Positions 1-5,224 of a stretch of 8,246 bases of DNA are shown here, one piece after another. Numbering within the stretch: the stretch's first letter is position 1; every line of letters begins with the position of its first letter. This DNA comes from Desulfovibrio sp. (GTDB lineage Bacteria > Desulfobacterota > Desulfovibrionia > Desulfovibrionales > Desulfovibrionaceae): the NCBI GenBank assembly GCA_022837365.1, contig JALHHV010000050.1:4616-12861 (forward strand). The letters are read 5' to 3'. A program made the position numbers and the translations under genes. The notes under the pieces are model-generated. The model ran no database searches, had not been told where the DNA came from, and was given only the letters and a program-made list of their open reading frames with translations.

Positions 1-13
1 CCTCCGCCAACGC

Positions 14-43
14 AAAAGGCCCGGCGACAGATGCCGCCGGGCC
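14..43 (-). terminator. Intrinsic terminator downstream of ppaC
   Basis: Read on the minus strand, a perfect 9-bp GC stem (GGCCCGGCG paired with CGCCGGGCC, positions 43-35 and 26-18) encloses an 8-nt loop. It is followed directly by TTTT (17-14). It starts about 30 nt after the ppaC stop codon, so it most likely ends the ppaC transcript. The T-tract is short, but the stem is strong. Confidence 0.85.
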
Positions 44-73
44 CGATGTGCGTCGGTCGGGTTGCCGCTTCGA

Positions 74-994
74 CTAGCCCTTGAAGGCCTTTTCGAAGTT
101 GGGGACGACCTGCTTCTTGCGGCTCATCACGCCGTCGAGCCACACCGACTTGCCTTCGGCCTTCACGCCGAACGCCTTTTCGACCACGGAGGCGTCGTCC
201 GAAACGATCAGCATTTCGGAACCTTCCTTCATGATGTCGGTCAGCAGCAGGAACACCGAGTGGCGGCCTTCGCCCTTCACCTTGGTGATTTCTTCGTACA
301 GGCCGGCCTTCACGGGCTCGAGGATGGACAGGTCCACCACTTCCAGCTGGCCGATGCCGACCTTGTTGCCGCCCATGTCGAAGTCCTTGTAGTCGCGGAA
401 GACCAGGTCCTTCATGGACGCGCCTTCAACGGCGGACTTCACCTTGAACATTTCCATGCCCAGGGCCATCACGTCGGCCACGCCCGCGATCTTGGCAAGG
501 GCCTCGACGGCCTTCTTGTCTTCGGGGGTGCAGGTGACGGACTTGAACATGACGGTGTCGGACAGGATGGCGCACAGCAGGCCGCCGGCGATGGCCTTGG
601 GCACCTCGATGCCGTAGAAGTCGTACATCGCCTTGATCACGGTACAGGAGCAGCCCACCGGCCACACCCACATTTCCAGCGGGTTGGAGGTGGTCACGTC
701 GCCCAGCTTGTGGTGGTCCACCACGCCGAGCAGTTCGGCGTCGGACAGGTCGGCGGGCAGCTGCGCGCGCTCGGTGGTGTCGACCAGGATGACCTTCTGG
801 CCAGCCACGGAGGTAACCACTTCGGGGGCCTTCAGGCCGAACTTGCCGAGGACGAATTCGGTTTCGGGGGTGCACGCACCCTGCGCGACGGGCTTGGCTT
901 CGATGCCGCGCTTGGTCATGAGGTCGGCAACGCCGATGGCGGCGATGATGGAGTCGGTATCGGGGTTCATGTGACCAAGGACAAGAGCTGCCAT
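74..994 (-). CDS. ppaC: Manganese/cobalt-dependent (family II, DHH-type) inorganic pyrophosphatase
   Basis: Hydrolyses cytoplasmic pyrophosphate to two phosphates and so drives PPi-releasing reactions; in a sulfate reducer that would include ATP sulfurylase. The 306-aa product has the usual length of a family II enzyme without CBS domains. Visible motifs are GHMNPDTDS (residues 7-15; metal ligands H8, D12, D14), LVDTTE (70-75; D72), VDHHKLG (92-98; the DHH motif), LSDTVMF (144-150; D146) and the C-terminal substrate-binding loop SRKKQVVP (291-298). The LVDTTE segment commonly reads VDHNE in Bacillus-type homologues, so HN is replaced by TT here. The start at 994 is chosen over an upstream ATG at 1117. 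It has a GGAGGA ribosome-binding site (1008-1003) 8 nt away and places the GHxNPD motif at the normal distance from the N-terminus; the longer form would add 41 residues of unrelated sequence. The gene has its own candidate promoter/operator and a terminator, so it is probably monocistronic. Confidence 0.97.
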   Translation of the reverse strand: MAALVLGHMNPDTDSIIAAIGVADLMTKRGIEAKPVAQGACTPETEFVLGKFGLKAPEVVTSVAGQKVILVDTTERAQLPADLSDAELLGVVDHHKLGDVTTSNPLEMWVWPVGCSCTVIKAMYDFYGIEVPKAIAGGLLCAILSDTVMFKSVTCTPEDKKAVEALAKIAGVADVMALGMEMFKVKSAVEGASMKDLVFRDYKDFDMGGNKVGIGQLEVVDLSILEPVKAGLYEEITKVKGEGRHSVFLLLTDIMKEGSEMLIVSDDASVVEKAFGVKAEGKSVWLDGVMSRKKQVVPNFEKAFKG

Positions 995-1064
995 GTCGGT
1001 TTTCCTCCGTTGCATGTGGCATTGGGGTTTGGTGCTGCGAGGAGCTCGCATGCTGCTGCGAAAT

Positions 1065-1088
1065 TGTTTGTGCCAAATAGCACAAACA
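1065..1088 (-). promoter_or_regulatory. Rex- or CRP/FNR-like operator in the ppaC leader
   Basis: A perfect 9-bp inverted repeat, TGTTTGTGC and GCACAAACA on the minus strand, separated by the 6-nt spacer TATTTG. Its core fits TTGTG-N8-CACAA, close to the half-sites of the redox repressor Rex, and also TGTGC-N6-GCACA, close to CRP/FNR-family sites. The spacer coincides with the candidate -10 hexamer of the ppaC promoter, so a bound protein would block RNA polymerase; this favours a repressor such as Rex. The repeat is seen directly, while the identity of the regulator is inferred. It lies 71-94 nt upstream of the ppaC start codon. It lacks a following T-tract and is poorly placed as a terminator. 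Confidence 0.65.
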
Positions 1089-1102
1089 TTCCCGGCTGCC
1101 AA
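1074..1102 (-). promoter_or_regulatory. Candidate sigma-70 promoter of ppaC
   Basis: The -35 element TTGGCA (1102-1097) matches 5 of 6 consensus bases. A 17-nt spacer separates it from TATTTG (1079-1074), which keeps the first three bases of TATAAT and is preceded by TGC, an extended -10. The predicted transcription start is near 1067, giving a leader of about 70 nt before the GGAGGA site and ATG of ppaC. The -10 element is a weak match alone, but optimal spacing and overlap with a perfect inverted repeat support it. Confidence 0.5.
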
Positions 1103-1147
1103 GTACCCCCGGCCCACGCGACGTCAATTTCCGGTGACGAATGCGAA

Positions 1148-1851
1148 TCAGATGAACGAAGCCACCGACGCGGCCAGCAAGGCCAGCGCGAAGGCCACAT
1201 AGGCCCGGCGCAGGCGCAGCGCCAGCATGCCGCCCATGGCCCCCACGAACCACACGTGCCCCCAGGCGATTCCGGGAACGGAAGGAAGATTCCCGATATA
1301 GTTGGACATCAGCTCGATAGTTCCCACAAGCACAAGCAGCCACAGGCAGAAAAGGCCCAGGTTGAGCGCGAACAGTTCGCCCAGCGAACGCACCATGATG
1401 CGCCACAGGGGCGAATCGCCCTTGCCGGGGTGTTCGGCCACCCTGCCCCAGTGCAGGAGGTCGGTGTACTGCTGGTTGCGCCAGCGGCGGTGCAGGTATT
1501 CCACGTGCGCGCCGGTGAGCGCGGCGGGCAGCGTGAGCAGCACGGGAATGGCCAGTTGCCCGGCCGATTCCAGGCCGAAGTGGCCGGCCACGGTCAGGGC
1601 CAGCAGCAGCGAGATGATGGAATTGGGCGGAATGTAGGTGCCTGCGGGGAACAGGTCGAGCCAGAACAGCTCAAGGAAGATGGCGAGGTGCATGGAAAGC
1701 CCCCACTCGCCGGTCATGACGGCCCACAGAAAGCCGATGGCGAGCGGGCGCTCCAGAAAGCCCAGGTTCAGCGCGAAGCGCAGCAGCGAAAAAACGGCAA
1801 AAAAAAAGCGATGGGCAGCGCCAGGGTGAGCACGGGCAGGAATTCCGTCAT
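1148..1851 (-). CDS. PTS mannose/sorbose-family EIIC membrane component, reading frame broken at a T9 tract
   Basis: Membrane subunit that with EIID would form the sugar channel of a Man-family PTS. The ATG at 1851 overlaps the EIIB stop (ATGA) and has a GGGGTGG ribosome-binding stretch. It opens with a proper hydrophobic N-terminus (MTEFLPVLTLALPIA), but in this frame a stop occurs at 1770-1768 after only 27 codons. The rest of EIIC is intact one frame away (-1), from about 1798 to the stop at 1150-1148. It includes LERPLAIGFLWAVMTGEWG, an LELFWLDLFPAGTYIPPN region and several membrane segments to the C-terminus. The two frames join cleanly inside nine consecutive T residues (1807-1799); one extra T would give a normal protein of about 234 aa. 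ManY-type EIIC proteins are only slightly longer. The break may be a sequencing error, a recent mutation or slippage-dependent expression. An internal ATG at 1717 is an unlikely start because it discards the conserved first segments. No EIID gene follows. Confidence 0.85.
1798..1807 (-). other. T9 homopolymer / slippery site at the EIIC frame break
   Basis: Nine consecutive T residues (1807-1799, minus strand) follow codons 14-15 of EIIC and end in G. In the initiation frame the tract reads GCT TTT TTT TTG, so it contains T TTT TTG, which fits the X XXY YYZ pattern for -1 ribosomal slippage. A run this long is also prone to polymerase slippage and to base-call errors. A second run of six T residues lies at 1794-1789, still before the zero-frame stop. 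Downstream I see only a 4-bp hairpin (1781-1771, GCGC-TTC-GCGC), which is a poor frameshift stimulator. Confidence 0.6.
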
Positions 1852-2312
1852 GACCACCCCTTTATCTGCACCGGTTCGTTGGGCACGCAGCGGAAATCCA
1901 GGGCCACGGAATGGCGGCTGAAGAAGCGCAGGCAGGCTTCGTCGTCGTCGGAAACGGAAACGTGCGCGCACAGTTGCTTCTTGCCGGGGGTGTAGTGCAG
2001 GTTGCCGATGTTCAGGGTGTTCATGCCCACCCCGGCGTCGAAGGCGCGGCGGGCGTCGGCGCACGTGGCGAAGAGCACGAGCGTGTCGTGCCCGTCGTCC
2101 GTGCGCCCGGTACAGTACTGGGCCAGTGCGTCCACCCGTACGAAGTGCACTTCCACCCGGCCGGGAATGGCCAGCGAGACGATCTGCTGTTGCAGGTCGT
2201 CCGCGGCAAGGGCGTCGTTGGCCACCAGCAGGCGCCTGGCCCCGGTGTAGGGCAGCCACGCCTCGATGATCTGGCCGTGCACCAGGCGGTTGTCGATGCG
2301 GAACCAGAGCAT
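1848..2312 (-). CDS. PTS mannose/sorbose-family EIIB component
   Basis: Cytoplasmic phosphocarrier that accepts phosphate from EIIA-Man and passes it to sugar at the EIIC/EIID channel. The 154-aa product has the usual EIIB-Man length. It begins with WFRIDNRLVHGQIIEAW, where H12 in the RxDNRLVHGQ motif is the phosphorylated histidine. Further family landmarks are LLVANDALAADDLQQQI (about 28-44) and VGMNTLNIGNLH (about 94-106). The start at 2312 is preferred to an in-frame upstream ATG at 2390: it places the active-site motif at the N-terminus as in all EIIB-Man proteins and sits 4 nt after the EIIA stop. Its ribosome-binding site (GTAGGG) is weak and close, consistent with translational coupling. 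The 3' end overlaps the EIIC ATG by 4 nt (ATGA). Confidence 0.93.
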   Translation of the reverse strand: MLWFRIDNRLVHGQIIEAWLPYTGARRLLVANDALAADDLQQQIVSLAIPGRVEVHFVRVDALAQYCTGRTDDGHDTLVLFATCADARRAFDAGVGMNTLNIGNLHYTPGKKQLCAHVSVSDDDEACLRFFSRHSVALDFRCVPNEPVQIKGWS

Positions 2313-2316
2313 GGCC

Positions 2317-2805
2317 CTACCCGTTCTTGACCCGGCTGCGCAGCAGTTCGCCCGCCGCCACGATGCCCTTGGCGCCCGCGTCGCGCGCATCGCGCGAAAG
2401 GGTGGCCAGGTCGCCGCCGCGCCCGCCGAACACCTTGAGCAGCATGGGCAGGTTGACGCCGGTCAACACCTCCACGTTGCCCTTGCCCAGCAGCGCCAGG
2501 CTGAGGTTGGTGGGGGTGCCGCCGAACATGTCGGTAAGGATCATGACCCCGCGCCCGGTGTCCAGGCGTTTCACCGCCTCGTTCAGGCGCTTCACCGTCT
2601 CGTCCACTTCCAGCGAGACGTCCACGCTGATGGAGGCGCAATCCTGCACCGGGCCGAGGATGAATTCCGCGGCGCGCAGCAGCGCCGCGCCGTAGTCGGC
2701 GTGGGTCACCAGGATCACCCCGATGCGCGGTTCCTCGGGGGCCTGCCCGTTGTCGTCCCGCCCCTTGCGGGGGCGGCCTGCTTGATGCTGTTCGGTGGTG
2801 GACAT
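2317..2805 (-). CDS. PTS mannose/sorbose-family EIIA component
   Basis: Cytoplasmic phosphocarrier that would take phosphate from HPr or a paralogue and hand it to EIIB. The 162-aa form carries the EIIA-Man fold: RIGVILVTHADYGAALLRAA with active-site H35, then DTGRGVMILTDMFGGTPTNLS (about 82-102, the signature DxFGGTP loop), then LTGVNLPMLLKV. In ManX-type proteins the phosphorylated His is near residue 10, so the first 26 residues here (hydrophilic, with GRPRKGRDD) are an extra tail. The ATG at 2805 has no clear ribosome-binding site. A GTG at codon 30 (GVILVTH), preceded by GAGGAA 12 nt upstream, is a possible alternative that would give a family-typical N-terminus. Four nt separate its stop from EIIB. 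This gene occupies the position taken by npr in the E. coli rpoN block. Confidence 0.92.
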   Translation of the reverse strand: MSTTEQHQAGRPRKGRDDNGQAPEEPRIGVILVTHADYGAALLRAAEFILGPVQDCASISVDVSLEVDETVKRLNEAVKRLDTGRGVMILTDMFGGTPTNLSLALLGKGNVEVLTGVNLPMLLKVFGGRGGDLATLSRDARDAGAKGIVAAGELLRSRVKNG

Positions 2806-2871
2806 GCTGTTGCGTTCAGGCCGTGCCTGGTGTGTTTGAACGGGGTTGGGGCGTCATGCCGCGCGGCGCAA

Positions 2872-2892
2872 CATCCGCCGCCGGGCGGGATG
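2872..2892 (-). repeat. Intercistronic hairpin between rapZ and EIIA
   Basis: In the 105-nt gap between rapZ and EIIA, an 8-bp stem (CATCC plus GCC paired with GGC plus GGATG) with one bulged C and a CGGC loop can form in the minus-strand transcript. A 10-bp perfect palindrome, GCCGCGCGGC, lies just downstream (about 2859-2868). No T-tract follows either element, so I do not read them as an intrinsic terminator. They could be an mRNA-processing or stabilising structure, or simply a by-product of high GC. Confidence 0.3.
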
Positions 2893-2910
2893 ATACGCGC
2901 GGGCGGTCTG

Positions 2911-3924
2911 TCAGCCCAGTTCCATGTGACGGTGTTCCATGGATACGGCATAATCAGATTTTTTCAAGGCGCGAAGCAGGGCCTCCGCCACCGCCACCGA
3001 ACGGTGCCGCCCGCCGGTGCAGCCGATGGCGATGGTCAGGCGGTAGCGGCCTTCCGCCTCGTACTGCGGCAGCAGGAAGTGCAGGAAATCCACGAGCCGG
3101 GCGAGAAAGGCGTCGCCATGCCCCGCCTCCAGCACGTACCTGGCCACCGGCTCGTCCAGGCCGGAAAGGGGCCGCAGGTCGGGCACGAAGTAGGGGTTGG
3201 GCAGAAAGCGCAGGTCGAACACCAGGTCCGCGTCGGCGGGCACACCGTACTTGAACCCGAAGGTGACGATGTTGATGCGCAGCGAACGGATGCGCCCCTG
3301 AATGGAACTCCACTTCTTCTGGATGACCCGGCGCAGGTCGTGGATGGAATAGGTGGAGGTGTCCACCACGAGGTCGGCGGTTTCACGCACCGGCGCAAGG
3401 CGCAGCCGTTCCTGCTCCAGGGCCTGTTCCAGCCCCATGCCCTCGCTTTCCAGAGGGTGCGGGCGGCGGGTGGTGGCGTAGCGCCGGTTGAGCACGGCGG
3501 GGTTGGCTTCTATGAACACCACCGCCGGGCGTATGCCCATGCCTTGCAGCCGTTCCAGCGATTTTTCAAGATTGCGCACGAAGTTGCTTTCGCGCAGGTC
3601 CATGCCCAGCACCAGGCCCTGATAGTGGGCCAGCGCCTCGCGGTTCAGGATGGTGACCATCTGCGGGGCCAGGGTGGCGGGCAGGCCATCCACCGTGAAA
3701 TAGCGCAGGTCTTCCAGCACGTTGAGCACCGTGCTCTTGCCCGCGCCGGACAGCCCGGTGACGATGATGACGGGAAAGTCGGCGGCGGCCACCGGGCTGC
3801 CCGCCTCGGCCGCCGCGTCTCCGCGTGCTTCCGGGCCTTTGCCGGTGGCCGGAAGCGGGACGGATACGGCGTCGGACTCCGCCTGGGCGGGTGATATGTC
3901 GGACGGCGTGGCCTTGGTGGGCAT
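2911..3924 (-). CDS. rapZ: RapZ RNase adapter / P-loop nucleotide-binding protein, with N-terminal extension
   Basis: RapZ (formerly YvcJ/YhbJ) binds nucleotides and RNA; in E. coli it delivers the GlmZ small RNA to RNase E and so tunes amino-sugar synthesis. The 337-aa product has a Walker A motif, GLSGAGKS (57-64), and VLGMDLRES (106-113). The conserved C-terminal half carries TFGFKYG (221-227), DLRFLPNPY (237-245) and [10 protein letters not shown] (301-310), the hallmark of the family. Typical RapZ proteins are about 285 aa with Walker A near residue 8-15. Here about 50 residues rich in Ala, Pro, Glu and Gly precede it. The long start is supported by a GAGGAG ribosome-binding site 6 nt before the ATG at 3924. 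The GlmZ function is known only in enterobacteria; whether an RNA target exists in this organism cannot be seen. ptsN lies 171 nt upstream, as in the common rpoN-hpf-ptsN-rapZ block. Confidence 0.96.
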   Translation of the reverse strand: MPTKATPSDISPAQAESDAVSVPLPATGKGPEARGDAAAEAGSPVAAADFPVIIVTGLSGAGKSTVLNVLEDLRYFTVDGLPATLAPQMVTILNREALAHYQGLVLGMDLRESNFVRNLEKSLERLQGMGIRPAVVFIEANPAVLNRRYATTRRPHPLESEGMGLEQALEQERLRLAPVRETADLVVDTSTYSIHDLRRVIQKKWSSIQGRIRSLRINIVTFGFKYGVPADADLVFDLRFLPNPYFVPDLRPLSGLDEPVARYVLEAGHGDAFLARLVDFLHFLLPQYEAEGRYRLTIAIGCTGGRHRSVAVAEALLRALKKSDYAVSMEHRHMELG

Positions 3925-4095
3925 GGCGGACTCCTCGGGCGGCCCGTGCCGGATGCCGTTGCGGTGGGCGCTGCGATGTACGCTGGCGGTTACAGGTGGA
4001 GCATGCGCGTTACGGCCTGACGGCGGACGGTGCGGCCAAGGACCGCCCTGCCCCGCCGTTCCGGCGTGCCCGCGTCATGGGTCACGCGTCACGGA
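3925..4095 (-). other. ptsN-rapZ intercistronic gap
   Basis: This 171-nt gap holds no gene I can support. I see the rapZ ribosome-binding site (3936-3931) and a short direct repeat GTGAC-GC-GTGAC near 4081-4092, just after the ptsN stop. There is no hairpin with a T-tract and no convincing promoter. Readthrough from ptsN into rapZ is the simplest reading. Confidence 0.5.
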
Positions 4096-4545
4096 TCAGG
4101 TGGTCCGCATGATGGCCCGGAAGGCCTCGCCGTCCGGCGCCTCGAGCATGGCGCGGCGGAACTGCGGGTCCTTCAGCAGGCGCGAGATGTGGGCCAGGAT
4201 GCGCAGGTGCATGCCCGCCACCTGCTCCGGGGCCAGCACCAGGAAAAAGAGGTGGCAGGGCTTCATGTCCAGCGCGTCGAAGTCCAGGCCGGGCACGCTG
4301 CGCCCCACGGCCACCACGATGTCGCCGATGGACGCCAGCTTGCCGTGGGGGATGGCCACCCCGTCGCCGATGCCGGTGGTGCCCAGGCCCTCGCGGTCCT
4401 GCAGCACGCCCAGCGCAACGGCGGCATCCACTTCGGGATGCCGCCGCACCACGGCCTGCACGAGTTCCGCCAGCACTTCCTTCTTGGTGCCGGCGGAGAG
4501 CTCGGGCAGGATCAGATCATCGTGAAGATACTCCGAAAGCCTCAT
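4096..4545 (-). CDS. ptsN: PTS EIIA-Ntr regulatory protein (fructose/nitrogen-type EIIA domain)
   Basis: A regulatory phosphoprotein rather than a sugar transporter subunit: in proteobacteria it is phosphorylated through PtsP and NPr and adjusts potassium, nitrogen and envelope responses by protein contacts. The 149-aa product is a single EIIA domain (PTS_EIIA type 2). The active-site motif is GVAIPHGK with H67, preceded by REGLGTTGIGDG (51-62). A conserved LFFLVLAPEQVAGMHLRILAHISRLL region lies at about residues 99-124. The length is close to E. coli PtsN. The start at 4545 is 9 nt after the hpf stop, with only a weak AGG-type ribosome-binding site overlapping that stop, so translation is probably coupled to hpf. 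Location between hpf and rapZ matches the widespread rpoN operon. Neither PtsP nor NPr is in the window. Confidence 0.95.
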   Translation of the reverse strand: MRLSEYLHDDLILPELSAGTKKEVLAELVQAVVRRHPEVDAAVALGVLQDREGLGTTGIGDGVAIPHGKLASIGDIVVAVGRSVPGLDFDALDMKPCHLFFLVLAPEQVAGMHLRILAHISRLLKDPQFRRAMLEAPDGEAFRAIMRTT

Positions 4546-4554
4546 GTATGACGC

Positions 4555-5100
4555 CTAGACGACCGGATCGATAAGGCCGAAATCGCCGTTGCGACGCCGG
4601 TAGATGATGTTCACGCGTTCCACTTCGGCGTTCAGGAACACCAGGAATTCGTTGTCGCCCTGGTCGAGCTGCATGGCCGCCTCGTCCATGTGCATGGGCT
4701 TGGGGGCGAAGTGGTCGGTGCCGACGATGGTGCGGTCCTCGCCTTCGCCCATGGTGCTGAAGGTGAACACGTCGATGCCCTTGCCCACCTTTTCGGACTG
4801 GACGGAGCGGCGGCGGTCCTTCTGCTTTTCCACCTGCTTGCGCAGCTGCGAATCCAGCTTTTCCAGCACCAGGTCGATGGTGGCGTACATGTCTTCGGAC
4901 TGCTCGACGGCGGACAGGGTGAACCCGTCGCCGGCCATCTGCACTTCCGCCTTGTGGCGGAACTTGTCGACGGAAAGGTTCACCTGCATGTCCAGGGCGG
5001 ACTTGCCGACGAACCGGCCAAGCTTTTCAAGACGGCGGCGGGCGTACTTCTTCAGGTGGTCGGAGGGTTCGAAGTTCTTGAAGGTGAAGGCGATGTTCAT
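4555..5100 (-). CDS. hpf: Ribosome hibernation promoting factor, long form
   Basis: Binds the 30S decoding region and dimerises ribosomes into inactive 100S particles during slow growth. The 181-aa product has both parts of long HPF. The N-terminal S30AE/YfiA domain covers about residues 1-100 (MNIAFTFKNFEPSDHLKKYA, then the basic KLDSQLRKQVEKQKDRRR helix). A linker follows, then the C-terminal dimerisation domain at about 124-181, including FAPKPMHMDEAAMQL, NEFLVFLNAE, VNIIYRRRNGDFGLIDP. Enterobacterial HPF, encoded at the same place, is the short form without this second domain. The start at 5100 is chosen because it has GGAGGAG immediately upstream (5110-5104) and begins at the family N-terminus. 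An ATG at 5301 would overlap the 3' end of rpoN and add 67 unrelated residues. rpoN ends 124 nt upstream and ptsN begins 9 nt downstream. Confidence 0.96.
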   Translation of the reverse strand: MNIAFTFKNFEPSDHLKKYARRRLEKLGRFVGKSALDMQVNLSVDKFRHKAEVQMAGDGFTLSAVEQSEDMYATIDLVLEKLDSQLRKQVEKQKDRRRSVQSEKVGKGIDVFTFSTMGEGEDRTIVGTDHFAPKPMHMDEAAMQLDQGDNEFLVFLNAEVERVNIIYRRRNGDFGLIDPVV

Positions 5101-5140
5101 ACGCTCCTCCAGTGGTGAGAGGGGGAATGCGGCGCGCGGC

Positions 5141-5157
5141 CCGCACGCGGGGTGCGG
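5141..5157 (-). repeat. Small hairpin in the rpoN-hpf gap
   Basis: A perfect 6-bp inverted repeat (CCGCAC and GTGCGG, 5-nt loop) sits about 40 nt upstream of the hpf start codon within the 124-nt rpoN-hpf gap. No T-tract follows, so it is not an intrinsic terminator. No promoter is evident in this very GC-rich gap. Confidence 0.3.
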
Positions 5158-5224
5158 CTGCCGGATGCGCCGCCGGCGACGGGTGCCCCCCTGGTCGCCG
5201 GGTCGGGCGCGGGGGCACGGGCCG

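Noticed and set aside
1065..1088. The ppaC inverted repeat read as an intrinsic terminator for the EIIC transcript
   Set aside because: The stem is AT-rich, no T-tract follows and it overlaps well-spaced promoter elements; an operator is the better reading.
1066..1102. TTGGCA/TTTGGCAC stretches upstream of ppaC as a sigma-54 -24/-12 promoter
   Set aside because: The required GC of the -12 element is not found at the strict spacing from the GG in either candidate.
62..1921. A 619-codon open frame on the plus strand, opposite ppaC and the EIIC/EIIB genes
   Set aside because: It runs antisense through well-identified genes. Its product is a His/Gly/Gln-rich string with no family resemblance, as expected from the complement of high-GC codons.
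1768..2259. A minus-strand open frame overlapping EIIB whose last 27 codons are the real start of EIIC
   Set aside because: The bulk is an Arg/Gly-rich shadow of EIIB in another frame; only the part from 1851 onward is meaningful and is reported as the EIIC N-terminus.
2266..3894. A 542-codon plus-strand open frame opposite EIIA and rapZ
   Set aside because: Same antisense-shadow pattern; composition is skewed and there are no motifs, while rapZ and EIIA on the other strand have clear catalytic motifs.
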